Virus record (IMG/VR): IMGVR_UViG_3300042923_001195
Span: 1-25,974 of that record
Strand: one strand, 5' to 3'
DNA from: a virus
DNA: 25,974 nucleotides
Below are positions 16,067-23,455 of this stretch, one piece after another. The notes beneath the pieces are model-generated. The model was not told the origin of the DNA. It saw only the letters and a list, made by a program, of their open reading frames with translations, and ran no database searches. The translations under genes were made by a program, and so were the position numbers. Positions within the stretch are counted from its first letter, which is position 1. Every line of letters begins with the position of its first letter.

Positions 16067-16825
16067 TTATTTATAAACCCTTCCCTCTGTAATGAAATAA
16101 TATTCTTCATATAATTCGTGTATTTTTATTTCTATGTATTTTACTTCTTTTTTATTTATCTTGATTTTTGATGCTAGATTTTTTACTTCATCAACAACGT
16201 CTTTTTTGTTTTGGCATTCTTTGTAGATATCTCTGATTCTGTTTCTATTGTTACAGTTTTGAACAGTCAGTTCCGAGGATTCGTTTATCAATGCCTTAAT
16301 TTCAATCATAATTTCTTTTAATCGTTGTAAATCATTGGTAGTCTTTGTTGCACAATATGTATGTGTATTTGGTTGGTCGCTATATTTGAGAGCATTACTG
16401 TATTTTTCAACGCACTTAGATAGATGATGTTCGTAAGCATCGTTCACCATTACAACAAAGTTCTTTGAGGGCTTAAATGACTTTGACGGTTTTCTATAAA
16501 GAACATTTGATGCCAACTTATTTTCCTTGCCCAACTGTAAATTTTCAAGATACAACTTCTTTTTATCATTGATATTGAAATCTCTTGAGTTGAGGAGATA
16601 ACCAGAAACATAATCAAGCGTATATTTCACTGTTTCGTTTTTGTGTGGACAATTAACTATTTTAATTCCGAGCCATCTTTCCTTGGAATTGCAATAATAA
16701 TCTTGATACCTTTTAATTGAAAGTAACTCTTCGTTAATTAATTTCAACCTATCTTTGAATAACTTATTTCTATCGAGATTGATTATCCCTTTTTCATCAT
16801 CATAGTCATAAAGTTTTAATTTCAC
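16067..16825 (-). CDS. Uncharacterised lysine-rich helical protein
   Basis: A 252-residue basic protein, mostly helical with coiled-coil segments in the last third (CQNKKDVVDEVKNLASKIKI). GTG at 16825 directly follows an in-frame TAG and overlaps an AGGTGA SD. A cysteine/histidine-containing stretch (IKIVNCPHKNETVKYTL) may be part of a metal site. Base composition is more AT-rich than the structural genes. It lies after a weak terminator, between the sigma-like gene and PhoH. No family recognised. Confidence 0.6.
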   Translation of the reverse strand: MKLKLYDYDDEKGIINLDRNKLFKDRLKLINEELLSIKRYQDYYCNSKERWLGIKIVNCPHKNETVKYTLDYVSGYLLNSRDFNINDKKKLYLENLQLGKENKLASNVLYRKPSKSFKPSKNFVVMVNDAYEHHLSKCVEKYSNALKYSDQPNTHTYCATKTTNDLQRLKEIMIEIKALINESSELTVQNCNNRNRIRDIYKECQNKKDVVDEVKNLASKIKINKKEVKYIEIKIHELYEEYYFITEGRVYK

Positions 16826-16869
16826 CTATTGGAAATTCATCCTCTCATATATAGGGTACAGTTGAAGCG

Positions 16870-16887
16870 AAAAGCATAAACTTATGC
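16870..16887 (-). terminator. Weak terminator-like hairpin at the end of the sigma-like gene
   Basis: A short stem (GCATA with TATGC, possibly extended by A/T pairs) followed by TTTT on the minus strand, overlapping the stop codon of the sigma-like gene. Weak, so read-through is likely. Confidence 0.4.
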
Positions 16888-17820
16888 ATTTTTTCTTATT
16901 TTATCCTTAATGCGCTGAATATCGTCCGTAATGTTTCTGCGATCAACTCCGAGAATATCCGCAACTTCTTGATGAGTAAATCCATCAATGCAGTAAAGGC
17001 TAAACACTATTTGTTGCTTCGGTGTTAAAATATTATCAGCTATGTTTCTAATATTAACAAAGTCCCATTCATCGAATCCTTTACCCAATTCTTCAAGATG
17101 TGTTTCAACCTTTGTTGTAGTTCCCTTGTTTTTTGCAGATTCAATTTCATTAGTGATACCATAATGGTGTTTTAATATTTCTATATCTTGATACATTTCT
17201 TTATTCCACTTAATACGTTTCTTCAATTCACCCTTTTGTTGAAAGGTTTTCTTTTTAGTTTTATTTAATTCGCTTAATTTCTGTTCGTTAAATTTCTGAA
17301 ACTCAATCATTTCCCTGAGATCATCAGGCGTTGTAACTTCTGGATATTTAAAGGTAGGAATATCATGTTTTCTTAAGTAATCTAGCTTAATATTTTCAAA
17401 TTCCCTGTCTTCATGTTCTAGATGGTGTCCCTCGTCTTTTTCTTTCAATATGTAAGGCTTTTGTTCGCCTATGGTCTTCGTCCACATTTCTTTATTTTTG
17501 CTAACGATTCTCATTAATTCTTTTTGGATTCTTTGAGTGCATGTCTCTACATTGACATTCATTCTTGCTGCGACAGTTTCAATTGTCTCATGATCTGTAT
17601 TCTTTGTTGGTTTTCTGCCAAGATGAATATCTATGCATTCTCTAACGAAAGGAGAGCCTGTTGTCATATTCATAATATCCAAATATACTGCCATTGCTTC
17701 ATAGTTAAACTTATTCTTCTGCTGCTCAATAAGATCAATTAAGAAGATGATTTTTTCTAAATCCTCCACAGAGGAGTATGACATTTGTTCAAATGGTTTT
17801 TCTTTTGTTTTGAAATCAAT
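16882..17820 (-). CDS. Sigma-70 region-4-like DNA-binding protein
   Basis: About 312 residues from ATT 17820, or 300 from ATG 17784 (residues below are from the ATG). The C-terminal 45 residues are a classic sigma region 4 helix-turn-helix (LTPKQQIVFSLYCIDGFTHQ, then EVADILGVDRRNITDDI). A second helical HTH-like segment occurs near 68-95 (ETVAARMNVNVETCTQRI). There is no visible sigma region 2, so it is not a complete primary-type sigma factor. It may be an appropriator or activator of late transcription. The ATG at 17784 has no SD, but TAGGAG followed 8 nt later by ATT (17820) is in frame with no stop, hence the extended start. It sits in the first operon, upstream of the late genes. Confidence 0.75.
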   Translation of the reverse strand: MDFKTKEKPFEQMSYSSVEDLEKIIFLIDLIEQQKNKFNYEAMAVYLDIMNMTTGSPFVRECIDIHLGRKPTKNTDHETIETVAARMNVNVETCTQRIQKELMRIVSKNKEMWTKTIGEQKPYILKEKDEGHHLEHEDREFENIKLDYLRKHDIPTFKYPEVTTPDDLREMIEFQKFNEQKLSELNKTKKKTFQQKGELKKRIKWNKEMYQDIEILKHHYGITNEIESAKNKGTTTKVETHLEELGKGFDEWDFVNIRNIADNILTPKQQIVFSLYCIDGFTHQEVADILGVDRRNITDDIQRIKDKIRKNA

Positions 17821-17834
17821 TTTGACCGCTCCTA

Positions 17835-18983
17835 TTATTTTCTCCTCCGTTTCTTGTTTTCATAAACATAGACAAAGTTGTCCATTAAAAAGAACTCTCT
17901 ATCTATTTTTCGATTTCTTTTACTCTCCAAATTTATATTTCTTGACAGAATGTAAATAGTTTCAGATTTAATATTTTTAATTTTATTCCACAAATAAACA
18001 GGTTCAAGATATTCACAGATGATGTACTGAAAATCCTTTTCTTTACTATCCTTATCAATCCAAATTTTATCGTTGTAAAAAACTATTGATTTAGACTTAA
18101 CACTTTTGCGAATGTTATTTAAACACTCATATTTGTATTTTCTACGATCTTCTTCTTCCTTAGTGACTTGATCAATAATTTTTCGTTGTGCTTCGGTTGG
18201 TGTATCTATAAAATCTAATTCAATGACCTTCCGAGGATTGTTTGTTACAGGTGCGATGGTACTATTAGTAACAAATTTCTTAAATTTATTATTACGTAAT
18301 TGTTTTCTAAAGTTATTAGTCACTTCTGTATTGAATACGATCTTACTGGTAACTGAGTCTATGTAGAGATTATTGTATTCCGCTATTTGTTGCTTAAATA
18401 TGGTGTTTATCGATTTGAATTTATATAGAAATTTAGAGAAAGGGTTAAAGTAGTAAATTCTATCTGTCCTGTCAAACAGTCTTTTATCTAAAGCCTTTAG
18501 CCTAAAATTTCCACCACCAGAAAAATTAAATCTTTCCATGCCCAGTATCCAGATGTCAGTAATATTGTTTAGTTTATAGAGATTATGACGTTCTATATAC
18601 TCATTCACAGTAATAGGGGTACATTGGTATTCAAGTACATATGTCTTTCCAAAATAATTGAATATTATATCTGGTCGCTGCTTTGTCTCAGGAATCCAAC
18701 CCTCTAATCGTAAGTCACTTACTCCATACATTTGTTTTAACCAGAGATATAAATATTTCTTGCCTAAATAATGCTCTTTAGTTTCCCGTTCCCACCATGA
18801 CATATCCCAATCGGGGATGACCCTATAAGAAAAGTGGGGGATATTAATACTTCCCCATCTCAATCGAACTTCAAAATCAGTTACGGGACATTTAAGTATA
18901 CCTTTATCGCTCCACTTCCTTAATTGCTCCCTATCATAGTCGATTGTATTAACTATTTCCTTTCCCACTTTTGCTGTTAGCAG
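17835..18983 (-). CDS. CoiA-like nuclease-family protein
   Basis: About 382 residues. The N-terminus resembles CoiA family proteins (competence-associated, PD-(D/E)xK-like nuclease fold): KGILKCPVTDFEVRLRW, then HFSYRV and ETKEH, followed by the likely catalytic set RPDI (Asp100 counted from the GTG) and LEYQCTPI (Glu113, Gln115). The C-terminal half is lysine-rich and specific to this element. The GTG at 18968 has no SD. A CTG at 18983, 8 nt after GAGG and directly after an in-frame TAA, is better placed, so I used it. It follows a small gene in the promoter-proximal part of the operon. Roles could be recombination or processing of DNA; the family role is poorly defined. Confidence 0.7.
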   Translation of the reverse strand: MLTAKVGKEIVNTIDYDREQLRKWSDKGILKCPVTDFEVRLRWGSINIPHFSYRVIPDWDMSWWERETKEHYLGKKYLYLWLKQMYGVSDLRLEGWIPETKQRPDIIFNYFGKTYVLEYQCTPITVNEYIERHNLYKLNNITDIWILGMERFNFSGGGNFRLKALDKRLFDRTDRIYYFNPFSKFLYKFKSINTIFKQQIAEYNNLYIDSVTSKIVFNTEVTNNFRKQLRNNKFKKFVTNSTIAPVTNNPRKVIELDFIDTPTEAQRKIIDQVTKEEEDRRKYKYECLNNIRKSVKSKSIVFYNDKIWIDKDSKEKDFQYIICEYLEPVYLWNKIKNIKSETIYILSRNINLESKRNRKIDREFFLMDNFVYVYENKKRRRK

Positions 18984-18993
18984 TTATTTCACC

Positions 18994-19209
18994 TCACTTT
19001 TGTTTATATTCTTTCAAATATTTCATTTTCAAACTAAACAATGTATTTTTATTCTTTTCGTTCAGACGATGAAAGTTCTCTTTGATTCGATATGTATTGT
19101 ATAATTCAAACTCATCATTCGTGCATCTATCATCCAATATCTTTTGTTCAAGATATCCAATTAGCTCACTCGCACTAACTGTCACCCCTTTTTTATTACC
19201 TTCATTCAC
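18994..19209 (-). CDS. Small promoter-proximal protein
   Basis: A 71-residue protein, helical and charged, with no cysteine motif, and the first gene after the sigma-A promoter. The frame has GTG at 19224 and 19209. GGAGG sits 8 nt before the second, so VNEGNKKGVTVSASELIGYL is the likely N-terminus. An out-of-frame ATG-TGA (start followed at once by stop) overlaps this GTG. The core (ASELIGYLEQKILDDRCTND) looks like a small regulator or adaptor, but nothing is recognised. Confidence 0.6.
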   Translation of the reverse strand: MNEGNKKGVTVSASELIGYLEQKILDDRCTNDEFELYNTYRIKENFHRLNEKNKNTLFSLKMKYLKEYKQK

Positions 19210-19260
19210 ATAATAAACCTCCACTTATTAGGTATTGGGGCGACTATTTCCCCCTCTTTA

Positions 19261-19289
19261 AATATAAGTTATTTACACATATTTGTCAA
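19261..19289 (-). promoter_or_regulatory. Sigma-A-type promoter for the left operon
   Basis: On the minus strand TTGACA (19284-19289), a 17-nt spacer and TATATT (19261-19266), about 50 nt upstream of the first gene of the left operon. The transcript would begin near 19254. It is the only clean promoter I found for the 19-kb leftward block. Confidence 0.8.
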
Positions 19290-19372
19290 TGTATTTTAAC
19301 TCTTTAATTTCCCAATAAACTAATATTAATTTACAACGTCTCTGTCTGGGGGTAGGAATATACCAACCAACC

Positions 19373-19407
19373 CCATGACCTGTTCAATTTGTATTAATTA
19401 GTCATGG
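19373..19407. repeat. Inverted repeat upstream of the left promoter
   Basis: Seven-base arms CCATGAC and GTCATGG with a 21-nt spacer, about 85 nt upstream of the -35 box. The gene-free gap 19225-19442 also holds the terminator and promoter. It may be a regulator-binding site; a terminator is unlikely because no U-run follows. Confidence 0.45.
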
Positions 19408-19424
19408 ATTTTGACCTCAAACGC

Positions 19425-19452
19425 GACAAAATAAAAGACACTCTACTGAGTG
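19425..19452 (-). terminator. Terminator of the conjugation-like operon
   Basis: On the minus strand CACTC-AGTA-GAGTG followed by TCTTTTATTTTG, with the ATPase stop codon TAG in the loop. It separates the ATPase operon from the left operon promoter. Confidence 0.65.
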
Positions 19453-21971
19453 CCTGAAGAAATAGTGGATGGGGGAGTAATTATTATCTTTTGGTTCTTA
19501 TTTTTTATCTCCATCAAGACCTGTTGAGTAGGACGACCATATATTTGAATGTGCTTCTTGGTCAGTTCCGAATTATCTAATGTCTTATAGCGATCACCGA
19601 CACGAGGGAGAGCATCAGCAACAAATGGGGGAGCATAATTACCCTCTTGATCAAGCCACACTCCAATGTACTGAAATGCCTTTGTGGCTTCGAATGCGAG
19701 TTGGGCATCTGTGAATGTGGATTCCAGATAAGGCATTAACCGTTTATAGCTGTCCGCATTTGTATTCTTGAATAGATGCCAATTGACTGATGAGGAAAGT
19801 AGGATATCGACAAAACCGGGGAACTTCTTAAATTGGGCAAAATTATGAAAGGCCATAATCAACATGAGTTTATACTTTGGTGCTTCACTGAAGATGCGCT
19901 CAATAAAATGAACAAGACCATCTGATAAATATTGATGCGGTTCATTCAAGACAAGAATTGTTCCTTTACCTCTGCCATCAAGCGATAACTTAATCAGAAA
20001 TGTTAGCATCACTATCCAATATGCAAATATCTTCTTAACCGGTTCTGGCATCGCTGCGCCTTGGGGCATCTTAATACGAAGAATAACTATTTTACCTTGT
20101 TCAATCCATTTGTAGAGATCCGCTGCGGGGTTTGGATTAGATTGACAGAACATCGGCTTGGAGTATTCGCGATTTGCCAACATATCAATTCTTCGTATTA
20201 CTGGTGCTGCTAATTGTCCTTGGCGACCAGACATCATCCCGTTTTTATCAGTCAAGGAATCGAAGTCAGACCAAACATCCATATCTAAAATGTTATCAAG
20301 TTCACCAATTTTCTTCTGCCTGAATTTCTGATCCTTGAACATTCTCTTCATATCCTGAAGATCGCCCATCGTTGCCTTTGCTGCTTCACGGCAGAACTCC
20401 TGTGTTTGAAATTTATCTTCATCACCGTCAGCAAGTAAAAAGTCGGACAAATATTCACTCACAAGATCTGCAGCAATGCGAGGATCTTTTACATTGCGAA
20501 ATATCGTCTGTAATCCAAGATAAAATGAATGTGCTGTATTTGAAAAGTCCAAATCAATGATATGTTCAGATTCAATATGATCCCGAATTGCATTCGCCAT
20601 TCCTTTCCAATGTCCATCTGAATCCTTGTTTTGCTCATCAATGAAATCAGGGATAATTGCACCGATCCCATGTTTTCGAAATGACTCAACTACAAAATTG
20701 ATAACGGATTGATCCTTACCCATACGTGGAGAGCCGGAGAAGGCTCTAAATGCGTACAACAGATTGTTATTAGCGGTTGGAACGTGTATGTTGTGTGTCT
20801 CGCCACGATCAGTAGCGGTTCCAGCCAGTATTCCACTATTGCTCAGGAAGTCTTCAGGCAACTCGATTTCAACACGACTATTCGATATGAGTGAACTTGC
20901 AAATTCGTTTTGTAATTCAGACGTGGGGAGTTGTTGCAATTTCCCCAGTTCATCGACACTCATTAGGTTGGGAGACATATCCTTTATTCTCCAATTGCGC
21001 AAATCATTTAACGCTTCTTTGGCTCGAATATTAACCTTTACCATTTCCAATCTGTTGTCATGGTATTTACCTTTCTCAGAAACTATGGTGTACGCTCCCG
21101 CTATTGACCGAGCAAGCATTTCTCTTTTTACTGAATCCGGTGATGTGATCGTGTAACGAATGGAGGCTTTGAATACAGGAAGATTCCGTTTGTTTTTTGA
21201 GACGGTGGAAACATCACCATTAACCAAAAGTTCAGCTCGATCAGGATTGATTAGTTTGATTGGTTCTGACTTTCTTTGTGAATTACCGTCTCGATGAAAG
21301 AATGCTCGTTCAAATCCCGTAATAACATCTTCAACCACAGATTTCACTTCGAAGAATATAAAAGTGATTCCATTGGTGAGACTCCTAAGCATTCTAATTG
21401 GATCGAATCCTGCACGATAGGGGATGCCACCTTTATCCCATTGTTCCCAAGCATAGTCGGATAGTTTTTTCCACTTACCTCTAGACATCGTTTCACTTCG
21501 TATGAATACAGAAACAGATTCCCCTTCACTTAATTCATTTACAACTCCCATTACATTACGAAGGGGTGTAGTCTGTTCTGAATAGTCGACATCAAGTGAA
21601 AATACATCATGTCGCTTATACTTGAGAGCGTACAGGTCAGTATTTTCGTCATTGGATAACTCAAAATCTTCAACCTCTTCTAAAGTCGATTTTCTCCACT
21701 GATCATGATTTCGAAATTTTATCTTGAACGATTCCGAGAAATTATTAGGCATAGCACAGTAAAACTCAATTGATTCCGCAGAGAGTTTTGTAATCCACCA
21801 AAAGTCAGGAGTGGGTTTATAGACGATATGGAATCCATTTCTTTGTGGTTTGTAGCGAACAGAAAATAATTCGTATAGGGATCGTTGGAAATTACGGGAG
21901 GACGAATTGAGTACAGTATGATGAGGTATAATTCTAAAAACTGTATATGTTGATTTACCACGTTCAATCAC
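19443..21971 (-). CDS. HerA/VirB4/TraG-type P-loop ATPase
   Basis: An 842-residue ATPase of the FtsK-HerA superfamily, as found in type IV secretion or conjugation. The N-terminal ~400 residues contain a beta-rich region and the segment LMSVDELGKLQQLP (336-349), a linker typical of the conjugative ATPases and coupling proteins of Gram-positive elements. The P-loop is FSGSPRMGKDQS (412-423), with Asp after the Lys where Ser/Thr is normal. Walker B is TILVLNEPHQYL (671-682), with Asn in place of Asp before Glu. Other typical blocks are IVILRIKMPQ and LMLIMAFHNFAQF. The start is GTG with GGAGG 9 nt upstream. It closes a five-gene operon with membrane proteins and an M23 peptidase. It would pump DNA or protein through a membrane pore. 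Not seen in ordinary tailed phages. Confidence 0.8.
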   Translation of the reverse strand: MIERGKSTYTVFRIIPHHTVLNSSSRNFQRSLYELFSVRYKPQRNGFHIVYKPTPDFWWITKLSAESIEFYCAMPNNFSESFKIKFRNHDQWRKSTLEEVEDFELSNDENTDLYALKYKRHDVFSLDVDYSEQTTPLRNVMGVVNELSEGESVSVFIRSETMSRGKWKKLSDYAWEQWDKGGIPYRAGFDPIRMLRSLTNGITFIFFEVKSVVEDVITGFERAFFHRDGNSQRKSEPIKLINPDRAELLVNGDVSTVSKNKRNLPVFKASIRYTITSPDSVKREMLARSIAGAYTIVSEKGKYHDNRLEMVKVNIRAKEALNDLRNWRIKDMSPNLMSVDELGKLQQLPTSELQNEFASSLISNSRVEIELPEDFLSNSGILAGTATDRGETHNIHVPTANNNLLYAFRAFSGSPRMGKDQSVINFVVESFRKHGIGAIIPDFIDEQNKDSDGHWKGMANAIRDHIESEHIIDLDFSNTAHSFYLGLQTIFRNVKDPRIAADLVSEYLSDFLLADGDEDKFQTQEFCREAAKATMGDLQDMKRMFKDQKFRQKKIGELDNILDMDVWSDFDSLTDKNGMMSGRQGQLAAPVIRRIDMLANREYSKPMFCQSNPNPAADLYKWIEQGKIVILRIKMPQGAAMPEPVKKIFAYWIVMLTFLIKLSLDGRGKGTILVLNEPHQYLSDGLVHFIERIFSEAPKYKLMLIMAFHNFAQFKKFPGFVDILLSSSVNWHLFKNTNADSYKRLMPYLESTFTDAQLAFEATKAFQYIGVWLDQEGNYAPPFVADALPRVGDRYKTLDNSELTKKHIQIYGRPTQQVLMEIKNKNQKIIITPPSTISSGTQ

Positions 21972-21991
21972 TATATCCGCCCTCCAATAGA

Positions 21992-22138
21992 TTACTTAAT
22001 AAATCGATTCATCAGCATTAACGACATTCTGCCAACCATCAGTAGATATGTTGGTAAAGGTGTGAATAATCCCAAACAGAGAAAAGTGAGGGATAACCCC
22101 ATTGATAAAGACAGTTTCCACTTTAAGTTAGTCACCAT
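21992..22138 (-). CDS. 48-residue membrane peptide
   Basis: ATG at 22138 opens a 48-codon frame, starting MVTNLKWKLSLSMGLSLTFL and ending LMNRFIK. It has one strong membrane segment near 12-35 and Lys/Arg at both ends. Its start overlaps the stop of the preceding lysine-rich peptide gene (ATGGTGA), so the two are coupled. It lies between the M23 gene and the ATPase gene and could be a component or anchor of the same machine. Too short for most gene callers. Confidence 0.6.
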   Translation of the reverse strand: MVTNLKWKLSLSMGLSLTFLCLGLFTPLPTYLLMVGRMSLMLMNRFIK

Positions 22139-22251
22139 TTTAATCCTGAGAGCAATTTTGATGTTAGTTTGTCGGCTTTCTTCGTGACTTTTTGTGCGAC
22201 CTTATAGGTCTTAGTCGCGACTTTCTTAATCTTTTTAGAATCTATTTTCAC
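22132..22251 (-). CDS. 39-residue lysine-rich peptide
   Basis: GTG at 22251, preceded by GAGG 6 nt upstream, opens a 39-codon frame: VKIDSKKIKKVATKTYKVAQ, then KVTKKADKLTSKLLSGLKW. Twelve or more lysines with regular hydrophobic spacing suggest an amphipathic, nucleic-acid- or membrane-binding helix. It overlaps the next membrane peptide gene. An ATG-TGA (out of frame) overlaps its start, as at the gene at 18994. Function unknown. Confidence 0.6.
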   Translation of the reverse strand: MKIDSKKIKKVATKTYKVAQKVTKKADKLTSKLLSGLKW

Positions 22252-22266
22252 ATGACACCTCTTTCA

Positions 22267-22935
22267 TCAAGTGACCATTCTCCAGATTACACCGCCCCAA
22301 AAAACCAGAAACAGTCTTCCAAACCATTTGGTGCTCCCTATTAGCGGACTTACAATAATTCCAATAGCACAACCACAAACACCTAAAGTAATAATCTCTG
22401 CAGAAAACACATTTATGATTTCAAAGAAATGCTTTATCGTTGCCATAAATACATTTCCTGCTGGCTTAACGAGTAATTCAGCTTCTTTACCTACAAACCA
22501 GTCTGAAAAGTCATTTGCCTTATCCAATAAACCGCTCCAGAATCCCGGTTCTGATGCTGCTGAAACTGCTGGAGTTGGATCTACAAGTGTGCCACTATCG
22601 GAAATTACTTGTAGGTGTAGATGTGGGCCTGTAGAATGCCCTGTATTACCACTAAGTCCAATAATGTCGCCAGCATGAACATGGTCGCCTATTTTTACAC
22701 TTACCTGTGACATATGTCCGTAGATTACATCTCCACCGTCTGTATCAATACGAACCATTCTACCGATATCGCGATCACCAATAATATCTACCTTGGAAAT
22801 CACTCCATCTGAAATAGCATGAAGAGGAGTGCCTTCGGGCATAGCAATGTCCACGCCCGAATGAGGAGTTTTATGAACGGAATCGACGGAGCCAAAGGGA
22901 GAGGAAATGGGGAAGCCGTTAATACGAAGCAACAT
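22267..22935 (-). CDS. Membrane-anchored M23 (LytM-type) peptidase
   Basis: A 222-residue protein starting at ATG 22935, 7 nt after GGAGG (a longer TTG start at 22965 is worse placed). Residues 10-120 are an M23 endopeptidase domain: HSGVD (His25, Asp29), YGHMS (His74) and GPHLHL (His105 and His107), the complete zinc set. There is no signal peptide. Instead two or three membrane helices follow the enzyme (about 157-205, including ITLGVCGCAIGIIVSPLI and WFGRLFLVFWGGVIW). It would cut peptidoglycan peptide cross-links, opening the wall for a transport channel. It is downstream of the VirB2-like gene and upstream of the ATPase. The topology, with the enzyme at the N-terminus, is unusual. Confidence 0.8.
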   Translation of the reverse strand: MLLRINGFPISSPFGSVDSVHKTPHSGVDIAMPEGTPLHAISDGVISKVDIIGDRDIGRMVRIDTDGGDVIYGHMSQVSVKIGDHVHAGDIIGLSGNTGHSTGPHLHLQVISDSGTLVDPTPAVSAASEPGFWSGLLDKANDFSDWFVGKEAELLVKPAGNVFMATIKHFFEIINVFSAEIITLGVCGCAIGIIVSPLIGSTKWFGRLFLVFWGGVIWRMVT

Positions 22936-22946
22936 TTCCATCCCTC

Positions 22947-23279
22947 CTACAGAGTGTTCAACCAATCTTTAATATCTACTGCATGTATAATTATGAGAGT
23001 TCCCGCACAAGCTCCCATAAGTAATTCTAAGGCCTTCGTTCTATTTCCAAACATCCACGTTACACCGGCGAAAATAATCACTCCCACACAAAGCCAATTC
23101 GCAATATCGAGAACAGTACCCAACAATTCCGTCCAAGTTGAATCATTGGTTGCTTGTGTCATCATCACTGCTGGAATGTACGAAGCAGCCCCGGTCAAGA
23201 GTTTGATATCAGGTTTCTCTTTTGGAATGATATTTCCGTTTATAAATTGTTTCCAGTCAAGAGTCACTGTCTTACTCAT
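22947..23279 (-). CDS. VirB2/TrbC-like two-helix membrane protein
   Basis: A 110-residue protein, ATG with GGGAG 9 nt upstream. Two hydrophobic helices (LDIANWLCVGVIIFAGVTWM, then ELLMGACAGTLIIIHAV) are separated by GNRTKA, a short polar loop. This two-helix pattern with a short basic loop is that of the VirB2/TrbC pilin family and its Gram-positive relatives. It begins the operon and is followed by the M23 peptidase. A weak hydrophobic stretch (GAASYIPAVMM) near 30-40 could be a cleavable leader or a third helix. The family call is by pattern only. Confidence 0.65.
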   Translation of the reverse strand: MSKTVTLDWKQFINGNIIPKEKPDIKLLTGAASYIPAVMMTQATNDSTWTELLGTVLDIANWLCVGVIIFAGVTWMFGNRTKALELLMGACAGTLIIIHAVDIKDWLNTL

Positions 23280-23366
23280 TTTTCATCACTCCCGTTCGCA
23301 TATCTGACTTGAGAATTGGTGACAATACTTATTACTGAAAACAAATCTATAAGAGGAGGTATTGTA

Positions 23367-23447
23367 ATGGGGTTTATCGTTGGTTTCGCATTGACAGTAA
23401 TTGGTGGAGCATTCGGTGCAATTATGACTTACTTAAATATGAAATAA
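23367..23447 (+). CDS. 26-residue membrane peptide
   Basis: ATG at 23367 with AAGAGGAGG 8 nt upstream and a 26-codon frame, MGFIVGFALTVIGGAFGAIM followed by TYLNMK. Nearly the whole peptide is one glycine-rich membrane helix. It is divergent from the VirB2-like gene and is followed by a structured RNA and a terminator. It might be a small channel, a pilin-like or phage membrane peptide, or a type I toxin. The strong SD and stop make it likely to be real. Confidence 0.65.
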   Translation: MGFIVGFALTVIGGAFGAIMTYLNMK

Positions 23448-23455
23448 TGATTGGA

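Noticed and set aside
22271-23307. Plus-strand open frames (135 and 162 codons) opposite the M23 and VirB2-like genes
   Set aside because: The minus-strand genes have clear motifs and SDs; these frames do not.
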